Below are positions 1 through 6,852 of a DNA stretch of 32,316 nt, one piece after another (position 1 is the stretch's first letter; the number at the start of each line of letters is the position of its first letter). Origin of the DNA: Thermaceae bacterium (GTDB lineage Bacteria > Deinococcota > Deinococci > Deinococcales > Marinithermaceae); NCBI GenBank assembly GCA_026985615.1, contig JALSQD010000054.1, forward strand, positions 1-32,316, written 5' to 3'. Below the pieces are notes generated by a model, which saw only the letters and a program-made list of their open reading frames with translations, made no database searches and was not told the origin of the DNA. The position numbers and the translations under genes are program-made.

Positions 1-697
1 CGGCCACGAGCAGCTGGCCGCGGATGTAGCCGCCCACGGCGCGGTCGAGCTTGCCGGCGAGTTCGAGCACCAGCGGTTGCCAGGGGCGCGGCAGCGCCTC
101 CAGGAGCGCCGCGTTGACGCGCGGAAAGTCGGCCATCAAGTAGCCCGTAATTACGAAGACCACGAAGAGCTGCACCAGCCCGCCCGCCAGCGCCGCCAGG
201 CCGGAGATGAGGTTCCCGCCCCGGCCCACCAGGTTGCCCAGCCAGGCGACGAGGGTGTTCGAAAAGCCCTGAATCAGCGCTTGCAAGCTCGCGCTCACGT
301 GGGCCAGCACCGCCTGGACCTCGGGCACCTCGGCCCAGCGCCGCAGCATCTCGGGCAGGCGGTCCACCCAGCCGTTGAAGGGCTGCAATACCGCTGGCAA
401 GCGCTCGGAGAGCTGGGAAAGCTGCACGACCACCTCGGCCAGCAGCACGCTGGCGAGGCCGAGCAGCAGGAAGAAGAGGGCGTAGACGAGCAGCACGCCG
501 AAGGCGCGCCGCACCCGGCGGCGCTCGAGCCCGCTTACCAGCGGGTCGGCCAGGTAGGCCAGGGTGTAGGCGATCAAGAACCCCACCCAGACCGAGGCGG
601 TGCGCACGAGCAACAGGTAGACGAGCCAGAGCCCCAAGAGCAGGGTCGCCACCCGCACGTAGGGGTTGGCCCAGACCTGCCTGAGCGCCTCTCGCAT
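1..697 (-). CDS. AI-2E family transporter (PerM-like permease), partial
   Basis: The 232 codons seen read as a polytopic membrane protein cut by the left edge, so the C-terminus is missing. Hydrophobic segments lie near residues 16-32, 36-52 and 65-85, followed by a long amphipathic stretch (about 90-165) and another hydrophobic run near 170-195. This order (two or three N-terminal helices, a soluble helical segment, then more helices) is that of the AI-2E/PerM family. Members export or move small solutes; the substrate cannot be told from sequence. It starts 4 bases after the stop of the M23-like gene, in a run with rpmB. A hexamer TACCCT ends 6 bases before the ATG, so a leaderless transcript from inside the upstream gene is also possible. 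No ribosome binding site is visible. Confidence 0.85.
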   Translation of the reverse strand, partial: MREALRQVWANPYVRVATLLLGLWLVYLLLVRTASVWVGFLIAYTLAYLADPLVSGLERRRVRRAFGVLLVYALFFLLLGLASVLLAEVVVQLSQLSERLPAVLQPFNGWVDRLPEMLRRWAEVPEVQAVLAHVSASLQALIQGFSNTLVAWLGNLVGRGGNLISGLAALAGGLVQLFVVFVITGYLMADFPRVNAALLEALPRPWQPLVLELAGKLDRAVGGYIRGQLLVA

Positions 698-701
698 GGG
701 T

Positions 702-1439
702 CTAGGGTACCGCAAAGAGCGCGCGCCCGAGGGCGAGGATCTTGTCCTTGTTTTCCCTGGGGTCGAGCCCCTCGCCGAGGTAGGTGCCGGTGTCCACGTT
801 GCCGCGCCAGACCTCCAGCAAGAGCCGTGCCCCCTCCTTGCTCCCGCGCGAGGCCGCCTGGCTGCCGCTGTTGCCCACGTAGCCGATCCACTCGCCCCGC
901 TCCACCAGCTGGCCCACGGCCAGGTCCGCGCGGACGCCCGAGAGGTGGGCGTAGACGGTGATGCGGCCGTCGGGGTGCTCGATCCAGACCTCGCGCCCGC
1001 GCAGGCGGTCCATCTCCTCGGGGGTCGCGCCGTCCGCCACCGCCTGGATGAGGGCGTCGAACTCGTCTGCGGTCATTTCCCGGTAGTCGTGCTCGGCCTT
1101 GAGCACGCGCCCCCGCTGAGCTGCTACCACGCCGGTGCCGTAGACCACGGGCACGCAGGCGTCGCCGCCGGTGAAGATGAAGCCCTGGTTTGCCCCCTTG
1201 CGGTAGTCGCGAGGGTAGCCCGGAAGGTGCGCCGGGCGTTGGGGCAGGCAAGCCCCGGGCAGCGGGAAGGTGTAGCCCTCGCGGCCGCTCGTCTGCTCGG
1301 GCGCCGGAGGCGCGCCCGCGAGCGCCGCGCGCAGCCGGTGCAGCTCGGCGCGGTCGTGCCGCCAGGCCAGCGTGACCACCAGCGCGTAGAGCGCCAGCGC
1401 GATCAAGACGTACCAGCCGGGCTTGAGCTTCGTGCTCAC
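702..1439 (-). CDS. Membrane-anchored M23-like protein with a degenerate metal site
   Basis: This 245-residue protein starts at a GTG. The open frame extends to 1499, but that would translate through a perfect 26-base palindrome, so the GTG is preferred. A single membrane helix (residues 10-26) is followed by a short coil and a C-terminal domain (about 80-225) with the layout of M23/LytM peptidases: residues 160-166 include YAHL, then the DLAVGQLVERGEWIGYVGNSG-type turn region, then a terminal strand. M23 enzymes bind zinc through an HxxxD motif, a histidine before the turn, and an HxH motif. Here only H165 (YAHL) is kept; the first site reads NQGF (84-87) and the last reads ARLLLEV. It is probably an inactive, regulatory relative (compare EnvC/NlpD in the family). 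It lies between rpmB and the permease on the same strand. Confidence 0.65.
   Translation of the reverse strand: MSTKLKPGWYVLIALALYALVVTLAWRHDRAELHRLRAALAGAPPAPEQTSGREGYTFPLPGACLPQRPAHLPGYPRDYRKGANQGFIFTGGDACVPVVYGTGVVAAQRGRVLKAEHDYREMTADEFDALIQAVADGATPEEMDRLRGREVWIEHPDGRITVYAHLSGVRADLAVGQLVERGEWIGYVGNSGSQAASRGSKEGARLLLEVWRGNVDTGTYLGEGLDPRENKDKILALGRALFAVP
704..709 (-). promoter_or_regulatory. Possible leaderless -10 for the AI-2E permease
   Basis: TACCCT on the minus strand, exactly 6 bases before the permease ATG at 697. It sits at the very end of the M23-like gene and overlaps its stop codon. The spacing matches the other leaderless starts in this window; no clear -35 is seen. Confidence 0.35.
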
Positions 1440-1460
1440 GCCCCCATTCTTGCACAGGCC

Positions 1461-1486
1461 AGCCGGCCGGGCATGCCCGGCCGGCT
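1461..1486. repeat. Perfect 26-base GC-rich palindrome after rpmB
   Basis: The 26 bases are identical to their reverse complement (13-base arms, no loop). It begins 14 bases after the rpmB stop and ends 22 bases before the GTG chosen for the M23-like gene. Neither strand has a T-run directly after it, so it is not a textbook Rho-independent terminator. It may protect the rpmB 3' end, pause polymerase, or be a protein site. Confidence 0.6.
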
Positions 1487-1499
1487 GAAGAAAGTTCAC

Positions 1500-1802
1500 T
1501 TACTTGTCGAGCAGGCGCAGCAGGCGGGCCTTGATCTGCTTCTCGGAAAGCCCGTCGAACTTCATGCCCTTGGCGCGTTCGGCCAGCTCGTAGACCTTGT
1601 GCACGTGCGACATGGCCACGCGGAAGGTCACGGGTTTTCCGCCCACGCGGATGGTGACCTTGCGCAGGTTGGGGGCCTGCCAGTGCTTGTGGATGCCGGT
1701 GGTCTTGCGACCGACGCCGCCCAGGCGCTTGGCCTTGCCGCGCTGGGTGATTTTGCGGGCCACGGTGGGCCGTTTTCCGCTGATTTCGCACACTCTCGAC
1801 AT
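1500..1802 (-). CDS. rpmB: 50S ribosomal protein L28
   Basis: A 100-residue basic protein that begins MSRVCEISGKRPTVARK, the typical L28 N-terminus with the CEISGKRP motif, followed by a basic loop (residues 17-40) and the RVGGKPVTFRVAMSHVHK segment. L28 binds 23S rRNA in the large subunit near the E site. The length fits the long Thermus-type L28. The single cysteine C5 stands where some L28 proteins have a zinc motif; the remaining cysteines are absent, so this is a zinc-free form. GGAGG lies 5 bases before the ATG. The gene is divergent from lspA, and its promoter region overlaps the lspA one. Confidence 0.96.
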   Translation of the reverse strand: MSRVCEISGKRPTVARKITQRGKAKRLGGVGRKTTGIHKHWQAPNLRKVTIRVGGKPVTFRVAMSHVHKVYELAERAKGMKFDGLSEKQIKARLLRLLDK

Positions 1803-1851
1803 AGGGTCCTCCGGGGAATGCTTCGGCTACGGGCCAAAGCCAGCAAACGCC

Positions 1852-1857
1852 ATTTTA
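1852..1857 (-). promoter_or_regulatory. Extended -10 for rpmB
   Basis: TAAAAT preceded by TGG (an extended -10, TGN), about 50 bases before the rpmB ATG. No good -35 is visible. The 5' leader would carry the GGAGG site. It lies back to back with the lspA promoter. Confidence 0.5.
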
Positions 1858-1879
1858 CCATACCCACCCGCGCGCGTGC

Positions 1880-1885
1880 TAGACT
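1880..1885 (+). promoter_or_regulatory. Leaderless -10 for lspA
   Basis: TAGACT ends exactly 6 bases before the GTG of lspA, and no ribosome binding site lies between. This is the recurrent leaderless layout of the window and decides the GTG start. Confidence 0.6.
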
Positions 1886-1891
1886 CGCCCC

Positions 1892-2320
1892 GTGCCCACC
1901 GTCCTGATCCCACTTTTGCTCGTGGCAGACCAGGTGAGCAAGCTCTGGGCGCTGCGTACCCTCGACCCCGTTCCTGATCCCTGGCTGCCCGGGCTCTACC
2001 TCACCCTGGTGCACAACACCGGGGTGGCCTTCGGCCTTTTCCAGGGCAACCCCTTCGTTCTGGGCCTCTTCAGCCTCGCCGTGGGTGCGGGCCTGCTCGT
2101 CTACCTGGCGCGCGCCCGCCTGACGCCGCTCGTGGCCTTCGCCCTCTCGCTCGTGACCGCGGGGGCCCTGGGCAACGCCATCGACCGGCTGGGGCGCGGC
2201 TGGGTGGTGGATTTCCTCGATATCGGCCCCGGCCTCTGGCCGGTCTTCAACCTGGCCGATACCTTCGTGGTGGTGGGGGTGGTCCTGCTCCTGCTGCCCT
2301 GGGGCAAGCCCCGCGCCTAG
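1892..2320 (+). CDS. lspA: Lipoprotein signal peptidase (signal peptidase II)
   Basis: A 142-residue membrane aspartyl protease that cuts the signal peptide from diacylglyceryl-modified prolipoproteins, the step after Lgt (also in this window, at 21529). Four hydrophobic segments are seen (about 3-12, 35-50, 55-72 and 76-92, with a last one at 122-137). The family motifs are present: DQ at 13-14, HNTGVAFGLF at 41-50, GNAIDR with catalytic D98, and FNLADTF with catalytic D123. The protein is slightly short at the N-terminus compared with the E. coli enzyme. It begins at a GTG placed by a leaderless promoter. Its stop overlaps the stop of the convergent histidine kinase gene in a shared CTAG. 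Confidence 0.95.
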   Translation: MPTVLIPLLLVADQVSKLWALRTLDPVPDPWLPGLYLTLVHNTGVAFGLFQGNPFVLGLFSLAVGAGLLVYLARARLTPLVAFALSLVTAGALGNAIDRLGRGWVVDFLDIGPGLWPVFNLADTFVVVGVVLLLLPWGKPRA

Positions 2321-3426
2321 GCCGCCGTTTCGGCCTCCAGCGGCAAGCAAACGGTGAAGACCGCCCCGCCCTCGGGGCGGTTGCCCGCCTCGATCCGCCC
2401 GCCGTGGGCCTCGACGATGGCCTTGGCGATGGCAAGCCCCAGCCCCGATCCGCCCGAGCCGCGGGTGCGGGCGGGGTCGGCGCGGTAGAAGCGGTCGAAG
2501 ACGTGTGGGAGGTCTTCTTCGGCGATGCCGGGACCGTCGTCGGCCACCGCGAAGCAGGCTTCGTTCCCCTCGCGCCACGAGTGCACGACCACCCGCTCTC
2601 GGGCGTGGCGCAGGGCGTTGTCGACGAGATTGAGCATCACCTGGCGCATCCGCCCGGCGTCGAGGGCAACCACCACCGGTTTCGTCTCGACCTCGAGCTT
2701 CACCCCCCTGGCTGCCGCGGCTGCGGCGAAGGCCTCAGCGGTGCGCTTCAGCAGCTCGGCCAGGTCTTCCGGGGCCCGCTGCAGCACCAGCCCGCCCGAC
2801 TCGGCGAGCGAGATGAGGCGCAGGTCTTCTACCAGCAAAGCCAGGTGGTCCACCTCCTCGACCAGGCGCTCGAGCGTCTCCGGGTCGGGGTCGAGCATGC
2901 CGTCGGCTAGAGCCTCCAGCTCCCCCTTGAGCACCTGCAGGGGCGTACGCAGCTCGTGGGCGATGTCGGCCACGCGGCGGCGGTCGCGCTCTTCTTCTTG
3001 CTGCAGGCGCTCGGCAAGGGCATTGAAGGCACGGGCCAGCTCGGCGAGCTCGTCGTTGCCGTTCACCCGGGCGCGGGTGCTGCGGTCGCCGGCGGCGTAG
3101 GCGCGGGCGGCGCGGGTGAGCTCGGCCACCGGACGCGAAAGCCGCCAGGCCAGGTAGCCCCCTATAGCGATGGCCAGCGCCAGAGCGACGGCCGTGGCCT
3201 TGAGGTTGGCGTCTTGGAGCTCTTTTAGCAGCGCCATTCCCCGTCGCTGCGGTTCGGCGGGAAAAACGTTGCGGGCGTGCTCGCCGAAGTAGCGGTTGAC
3301 GTGGCTCTGCTGGATGTTGAGGATCAACCCGGTCGTTAGCCCGCCCGCGAAGAGCGCGACGAGCGCGAAGGCCAGCACCAGACGCGACGCGAGCTTCATA
3401 CCCGACCCCGAACGGCGTTCATGCAT
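2317..3426 (-). CDS. Sensor histidine kinase, HAMP-type, with no adjacent response regulator
   Basis: 369 residues if started at 3426. A second start at M10 (base 3399) is equally possible, because the TAGACT at 3429-3434 lies only 2 bases before the first ATG. Domains in order: membrane helix 1 (about 16-36), a short extracytoplasmic loop of some 40 residues, membrane helix 2 (77-94), HAMP (95-147), HisKA with phospho-acceptor H157 in AHELRTP, and an HATPase domain with NLVDNALRHA, DDGPGI and the GSGGSGLGLA G-boxes. The loop is too small for a PAS-like sensor, so the signal may be sensed in the membrane or by a partner. No response regulator gene lies next to it. The 28-codon ORF at 3432-3518 precedes it by 5 bases, and an OmpR-type direct repeat sits in front of that. 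Confidence 0.9.
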   Translation of the reverse strand: MHERRSGSGMKLASRLVLAFALVALFAGGLTTGLILNIQQSHVNRYFGEHARNVFPAEPQRRGMALLKELQDANLKATAVALALAIAIGGYLAWRLSRPVAELTRAARAYAAGDRSTRARVNGNDELAELARAFNALAERLQQEEERDRRRVADIAHELRTPLQVLKGELEALADGMLDPDPETLERLVEEVDHLALLVEDLRLISLAESGGLVLQRAPEDLAELLKRTAEAFAAAAAARGVKLEVETKPVVVALDAGRMRQVMLNLVDNALRHARERVVVHSWREGNEACFAVADDGPGIAEEDLPHVFDRFYRADPARTRGSGGSGLGLAIAKAIVEAHGGRIEAGNRPEGGAVFTVCLPLEAETAA

Positions 3427-3428
3427 CC

Positions 3429-3434
3429 AGTCTA
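3429..3434 (-). promoter_or_regulatory. Possible internal -10 in front of the histidine kinase
   Basis: TAGACT, whose TAG is also the stop codon of the 28-codon ORF. Transcripts would begin within or just after the first kinase ATG, which would favour the second start at base 3399. This is a weak call without a -35. Confidence 0.3.
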
Positions 3435-3518
3435 GCGCCCCTCTTGCCGGGTCGATGTCAGACGTTCGCGCCCCTTACGCACGAGCGCGATGATGCCTCG
3501 AATCAAAACGATCAACAT
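3432..3518 (-). CDS. Candidate 28-residue membrane-associated peptide in front of the histidine kinase
   Basis: A short frame beginning MLIVLIRGIIALVRKGRE and ending in a basic tail. The first 13 residues are strongly hydrophobic with one arginine, and the remainder is rich in arginine and lysine, so it could be a small amphipathic or membrane-inserted peptide. It has its own leaderless signal: TAAACT ends 7 bases before the ATG, and a direct-repeat operator lies 11 bases further upstream. The stop is 5 bases before the kinase start, which suggests translational coupling. It could be a kinase-modulating small protein, a leader peptide, or merely the untranslated leader of the kinase message. 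I do not recognise a family. Confidence 0.45.
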   Translation of the reverse strand: MLIVLIRGIIALVRKGRERLTSTRQEGR

Positions 3519-3525
3519 ACGGCCT

Positions 3526-3559
3526 AGTTTAGTTCGAGAAACGTGAACGAACGGCGAAC
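3526..3559 (-). promoter_or_regulatory. Promoter with OmpR/PhoB-type direct-repeat box for the small ORF and kinase
   Basis: Read on the minus strand: GTTCGC, 5 bases, GTTCAC (3559 to 3543), then 11 bases, then TAAACT (3531-3526). The box occupies the -35 position, as in class II activation by PhoB-like response regulators. The DUF2202 promoter has the same geometry. Confidence 0.5.
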
Positions 3560-3569
3560 GCCCCATGAA

Positions 3570-3596
3570 GCGCCGGTGCCCGTTGGGCACCGGCGC
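3570..3596 (-). terminator. Strong hairpin after the DUF2202 gene
   Basis: A perfect 12-base stem with a 3-base loop, beginning 28 bases after the DUF2202 stop. Only TTCAT follows on the minus strand, so it is a terminator-like or mRNA-stabilising hairpin, not a canonical U-tract terminator. It separates DUF2202 from the kinase promoter. Confidence 0.6.
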
Positions 3597-3624
3597 GAAG
3601 GTAGGGGAGGTGAAGGGGCGGGCG

Positions 3625-4356
3625 TTAGCGGCGCGCTCCCTGGCCGGCCCAGGCCGGCGGGGTGTGCGTGCAGCCTCCCGCGTGAGCGGCCATGGCCGCG
3701 CCCTGACCGTGGCCTGCGCCCCGGCCCATCCCGGTGCCGGCGCGGCGCCCCCGGCCGGGCGCCCAGCCGCCTTGACCCGCCGCCGGTCCCATCACCTGCT
3801 GGAGCTGCTCGGGGGTGAGGGTGCCGCCGTTTTGCACGGCGAGCTCGAAGGCCGGCAGGTGCTTGGTCTGAGAGGCGTTCTGGAGGTTGGTGAAGACCTG
3901 GACCAGGTTGGGGTAGTCGGCCACGGCCGCGAGCAGGCGGTCGTACATGGCCACATTGGCCACCTCGGCGTCCACGCCCGCCTGGGCGAAGGCCACGAGG
4001 TCGTCCGGGGCCTCGACCTTACCCAGGTAGGGGTTGGTCTTGTGGTAGTCCACGCCGTAGAGGTCGAGCTGGCGCTGGAGCGCGGCGATGTGGGCCGCTT
4101 CGGCGTCGCGAATGGAGACGTAGGGCTCCACCGCGCCGTAGCGCTCGATCACCGCGGTGTAGACGGCGTAGGCGGCGTATTCGCCCTTGGGTCCGGTGAG
4201 GGCTTCCAGCAAGGCCGCTTCGGCCTCGTCGCTCAGCGGGGTGGTGGCCGCCGGGGCGGCGGCTGCGGCGCGGCCTGGGCCGGTGGCCTGGGAGAAGGCG
4301 GCGCCCAGTACGAGGGCGAGGGCCGCGAGGGTGATCAGGCTGGTGCGTTTTTTCAT
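3625..4356 (-). CDS. Secreted DUF2202 ferritin-like protein
   Basis: 243 residues. A signal peptide (basic KKR, hydrophobic 6-20, likely cut after about residue 24) leads into a four-helix domain (about 42-185) of the DUF2202 family. Candidate metal ligands follow the ferritin-like pattern: E59, E86 and H89 (ExxH), E131 and H166. The C-terminal 55 residues are rich in Gly, Ala, His and Arg, with one cysteine, and look disordered. The family is often called ferritin-like, but its function is not established; a role in metal or oxidative stress is inference. AAAGGAGG stands 7 bases before the ATG, one of the best ribosome binding sites here. Its promoter carries a direct-repeat box shared with the histidine kinase operon just downstream. 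Confidence 0.85.
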   Translation of the reverse strand: MKKRTSLITLAALALVLGAAFSQATGPGRAAAAAPAATTPLSDEAEAALLEALTGPKGEYAAYAVYTAVIERYGAVEPYVSIRDAEAAHIAALQRQLDLYGVDYHKTNPYLGKVEAPDDLVAFAQAGVDAEVANVAMYDRLLAAVADYPNLVQVFTNLQNASQTKHLPAFELAVQNGGTLTPEQLQQVMGPAAGQGGWAPGRGRRAGTGMGRGAGHGQGAAMAAHAGGCTHTPPAWAGQGARR

Positions 4357-4400
4357 CGTTGACCTCCTTTGGGGCCGTATCGGGCCCTTCCTGCAAGCCC

Positions 4401-4434
4401 AAGGTAGGCCCCGGCCGGTGAAGGGGGCGTGAAG
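4401..4434 (-). promoter_or_regulatory. DUF2202 promoter with OmpR/PhoB-type direct-repeat box
   Basis: On the minus strand, two identical hexamers CTTCAC separated by 5 bases (4434 to 4418) are followed after 11 bases by TACCTT (4406-4401). Transcription would start near 4394, giving a leader of about 38 bases that carries the AAAGGAGG site. No -35 is seen, which fits an activator-dependent promoter. Confidence 0.5.
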
Positions 4435-4451
4435 GCCGTGTGGCGGTTCAA

Positions 4452-4479
4452 AGAAAAAGGGCGGGCCGGCGGCCCGCCC
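4452..4479 (-). terminator. Rho-independent terminator of aspC
   Basis: A perfect 9-base GC stem with a 3-base loop (4459-4479), followed on the minus strand by CTTTTTCTTTG. It starts 19 bases after the aspC stop. This is a textbook terminator. Confidence 0.9.
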
Positions 4480-4497
4480 CGTTCCGTATCGGCGGTG

Positions 4498-5646
4498 CTA
4501 GAACAGCTTGGCCAGGCGCTCGAGCGCCCGCTCCAGGTTCTCGTCGGAGGTGGCGTAGCTCATGCGCACGTGTCCCGGGGCCACGAAGTCGGTGCCCGGC
4601 ACGACCACCACCCGCGCCCGGTCGAGCATGATCTCGGCCGCCTTCAGCTCGTCGGGGTCGAGCGCGCGCACGTCGGGCATCACATAAAAGGCCCCGTGGG
4701 GCATGGGGGTGGGGAAACCGAGCTCCTCGAGCCCCTTCACGAAGAAGTCGCGCCGGTGGCGGAAGGCCGCCTTGGCCTCCTCAATGAAGGCCTGGCTCTC
4801 GGGGCTTTCGAGCGCGGCGATGGTGGCCCACTGGGCGAAGGTGGTGGGATGGGTGACTGACTGCCCCTGGATCTTGGTCATCGCGGTGATGATCTCCTTG
4901 GGCCCCGCCGCCCAGCCGATGCGCCATCCGGTCATGGCGTAGCTCTTGGCTGCGCCGCCCACGGTGATCGTCCACTCGGGTGCGTCGCGGCCGGGCGAGT
5001 AGGCCTCGCCCTCGTAGATCAGGTGTTCGTAGATCTCGTCGGAAACCAGGAAGACGCCGCGATCGTTCGCCAGCCGGGCGAGCTCCTGCAGCAGCTCGGG
5101 CGGGTAGACCGCGCCGGTGGGGTTGGAGGGCGAGTTGACCACGATGGCCTTGGTGCGCTCCGTGACCGCTGCGGCCACGCGCTCCAGCTCGGGCACGAAG
5201 CCGGTCTCGGCCGTGCTCTTTACCACCACCGGCACCCCGCCCGCGAGCTTCACCTGGGCGGAGTAGCTGACCCAGAAGGGGGCGAGCAGGATCACCTCGT
5301 CGCCAGGGTCGAGGATGGCCTGGAAGAGGTTGTAGAGCACGCCCTTGCCGCCCGCGCCCACGGTGATCTGGTCGGGGGCGTAGTCGAGGCCGTTTTCGCG
5401 CGCGAACTTGCGCGAAAGCGCCTCGCGCAGCTCGGGGATGCCCGCGGGCGGGGTGTACTTGGTCTTGCCCTCGGCCAGGGCCCGGCAGGCGGCGTCCTTG
5501 ACGTGCTGGGGGGTGTCGAAGTCGGGCTCACCGGCGGTGAGGGCGATCACGTCCACGCCCTGGCGGCGCAGCTCGAGCGCCTGGGCGTTCATGGCTACGG
5601 TGGAGCTGGGCTTCAGTGCTTGTGCGCGTTTGGACAAGCGGCTCAT
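4498..5646 (-). CDS. aspC: Aspartate aminotransferase (class I/II, PLP enzyme)
   Basis: 382 residues, closely similar in my memory to the T. thermophilus aspartate aminotransferase. It swaps the amino group between aspartate and 2-oxoglutarate, using pyridoxal phosphate. Motifs seen: LTAGEPDFDTP (37-46), KTKYTPPAGIPELREA (61-76), SPSNPTG with N175, SDEIY with D203 and Y206, GGAAKSYAMTGWR with Schiff-base K234, and HVRMSYATS near the C-terminus. The open frame runs 54 codons further upstream, but family alignment and the TATACT hexamer 6 bases before the ATG fix the start at 5646. A clear terminator follows at 4452-4479, so the gene is likely transcribed alone. Confidence 0.95.
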   Translation of the reverse strand: MSRLSKRAQALKPSSTVAMNAQALELRRQGVDVIALTAGEPDFDTPQHVKDAACRALAEGKTKYTPPAGIPELREALSRKFARENGLDYAPDQITVGAGGKGVLYNLFQAILDPGDEVILLAPFWVSYSAQVKLAGGVPVVVKSTAETGFVPELERVAAAVTERTKAIVVNSPSNPTGAVYPPELLQELARLANDRGVFLVSDEIYEHLIYEGEAYSPGRDAPEWTITVGGAAKSYAMTGWRIGWAAGPKEIITAMTKIQGQSVTHPTTFAQWATIAALESPESQAFIEEAKAAFRHRRDFFVKGLEELGFPTPMPHGAFYVMPDVRALDPDELKAAEIMLDRARVVVVPGTDFVAPGHVRMSYATSDENLERALERLAKLF

Positions 5647-5652
5647 GCTGCA

Positions 5653-5658
5653 AGTATA
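5653..5658 (-). promoter_or_regulatory. Leaderless -10 for aspC
   Basis: TATACT, then 6 bases, then the ATG at 5646. There is no ribosome binding site. This is one of the best -10 matches in the window. Confidence 0.65.
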
Positions 5659-5737
5659 TACGAAGGCCACGGCCGCCCGCCGGACCCGGTGCAACGGCGG
5701 GCGCGCCCCAGGCCGTGCTGGCCTTGCTTCCGCAGAC

Positions 5738-5806
5738 GTCCACCGGCACGGGCGCCAGTGAATATGCACGCTGTTCCCCCGTGCGCCCGCCGGCCCGCAC
5801 GTGGAC
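5738..5806. other. Structured intergenic segment between aspC and the aldo/keto reductase gene
   Basis: The 183 bases between the two minus-strand genes hold nested inverted repeats: GTCCA (5738) with TGGAC (5802), CCGGC and GGGC with GCCC and GCCGG, and an inner GCACG/CGTGC hairpin. Five T follow on the plus strand at 5815-5819. It may be the 3' end structure of the reductase message or a small RNA on the plus strand. In GC-rich DNA such pairing can arise by chance. Confidence 0.3.
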
Positions 5807-5829
5807 ACACAAGGTTTTTGCGGTGCCGA

Positions 5830-6846
5830 TCAGACCTCCAGCTCGGTGCGCCAGCGCTCCCAGTCGGAGACCTCGTCGAGGCGGGCCACCTCTTCGGGGG
5901 CGAGCTCGAGCTCCGCCGCGGGCAGCAGCCCGGCCAGCTGCTCGGGGGTGTTGGCCCCCGCGATCGGCGCGGCCACGTAGGGCCGCGTAAGCAGCCAGGC
6001 CAGCGCCACCTGCGCCGGCGTGGCTCCGTGGTCGGCGGCCACCTCCTCCAGCGCCGCCAGAATGCGCCAGTTCTTCTCGGTGAAGAAGCGGCGGCGGATG
6101 CCCTCGGCCCGCACCGAGTCGGGCGCGGGGGCGTCCGGCCGGTACTTGCCGGTGAAGAAGCCGCCCGCCAGTGGCGAGTAGGGGAAGACCCCCAGGCCGT
6201 AGGCCTCGGCCACCCGCGCCAGCTCCCGCTCGAAGTGGGCGCGCACCGGGTCGGCGATCGAATAGTGCGACTGCAGCGCCACCGGCGCCACCAGCCCGCG
6301 CCGGTCGGCGGCCCAAAGGGCCTGCATCGTGCGCCAGGCCGAGAAGTTGGAGACCCCAATGTAGCGCACCAGCCCCTTCTGCACCAGCTCGGTCATCGCC
6401 GCCAGGCTCTCCTCGATGGGCACCCGGTTGTCCACCCAGTGCATCCAGTAAATATCGATCCAGTCGATGTTCAACCGCTCCAGGCTCTCCTCCGCCGCCC
6501 GCAGGATCCAGCCCCGGCCCAGCCCTTCCTTCTGATAGGGCGAGCCGCGCCCGAGGCGGCCTTCCTCGCCCATGGGGCCGCGCACCTTGGTGGAGATCAG
6601 CACCCGTTCGCGCACGCCCGGGTTCGCAGCCAGCCAGCGGCCGACCACCCGCTCGGCCACCCCGCCGGGGTTGCCCGGAGCCCAGTTGGAGTAGATGTCG
6701 GCGGTGTCGATGAAGTTTCCGCCCGCCTCGACGTAGCGGTCGAGGATGGCGAAGCTCGTCGCCTCGTCGGCGGTCCAGCCGAACTGCATCGTGCCCAGAG
6801 CCAGGGGGTAGGTGAAGAGTCCACTCTTTCCGGCTTGACGGTACAT
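5830..6846 (-). CDS. Aldo/keto reductase
   Basis: A 338-residue (alpha/beta)8 NAD(P)H-dependent oxidoreductase of the AKR superfamily. The catalytic tetrad is complete: D47 and Y52 in FIDTADIY, K87 in STKV and H136 in WMHW. Cofactor-site segments ALQSHYS (near 212), FPYSPLAGGFFTGKY and PIAGANTPEQL (near 295) are present. The family reduces aldehydes, ketones and sugars; the natural substrate cannot be read from sequence. It is most like the YajO/Tas-type bacterial AKRs. TAGGCT lies 6 bases before the ATG, giving a leaderless start. It is divergent from ndk with only 39 bases between the start codons. Confidence 0.92.
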   Translation of the reverse strand: MYRQAGKSGLFTYPLALGTMQFGWTADEATSFAILDRYVEAGGNFIDTADIYSNWAPGNPGGVAERVVGRWLAANPGVRERVLISTKVRGPMGEEGRLGRGSPYQKEGLGRGWILRAAEESLERLNIDWIDIYWMHWVDNRVPIEESLAAMTELVQKGLVRYIGVSNFSAWRTMQALWAADRRGLVAPVALQSHYSIADPVRAHFERELARVAEAYGLGVFPYSPLAGGFFTGKYRPDAPAPDSVRAEGIRRRFFTEKNWRILAALEEVAADHGATPAQVALAWLLTRPYVAAPIAGANTPEQLAGLLPAAELELAPEEVARLDEVSDWERWRTELEV

Positions 6847-6852
6847 GGCTTC

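Noticed and set aside
574..1791. 405-codon minus-strand frame across rpmB and the M23-like gene
   Set aside because: It is out of frame with both recognisable proteins and is Arg/Gly/Ala-rich shadow coding.
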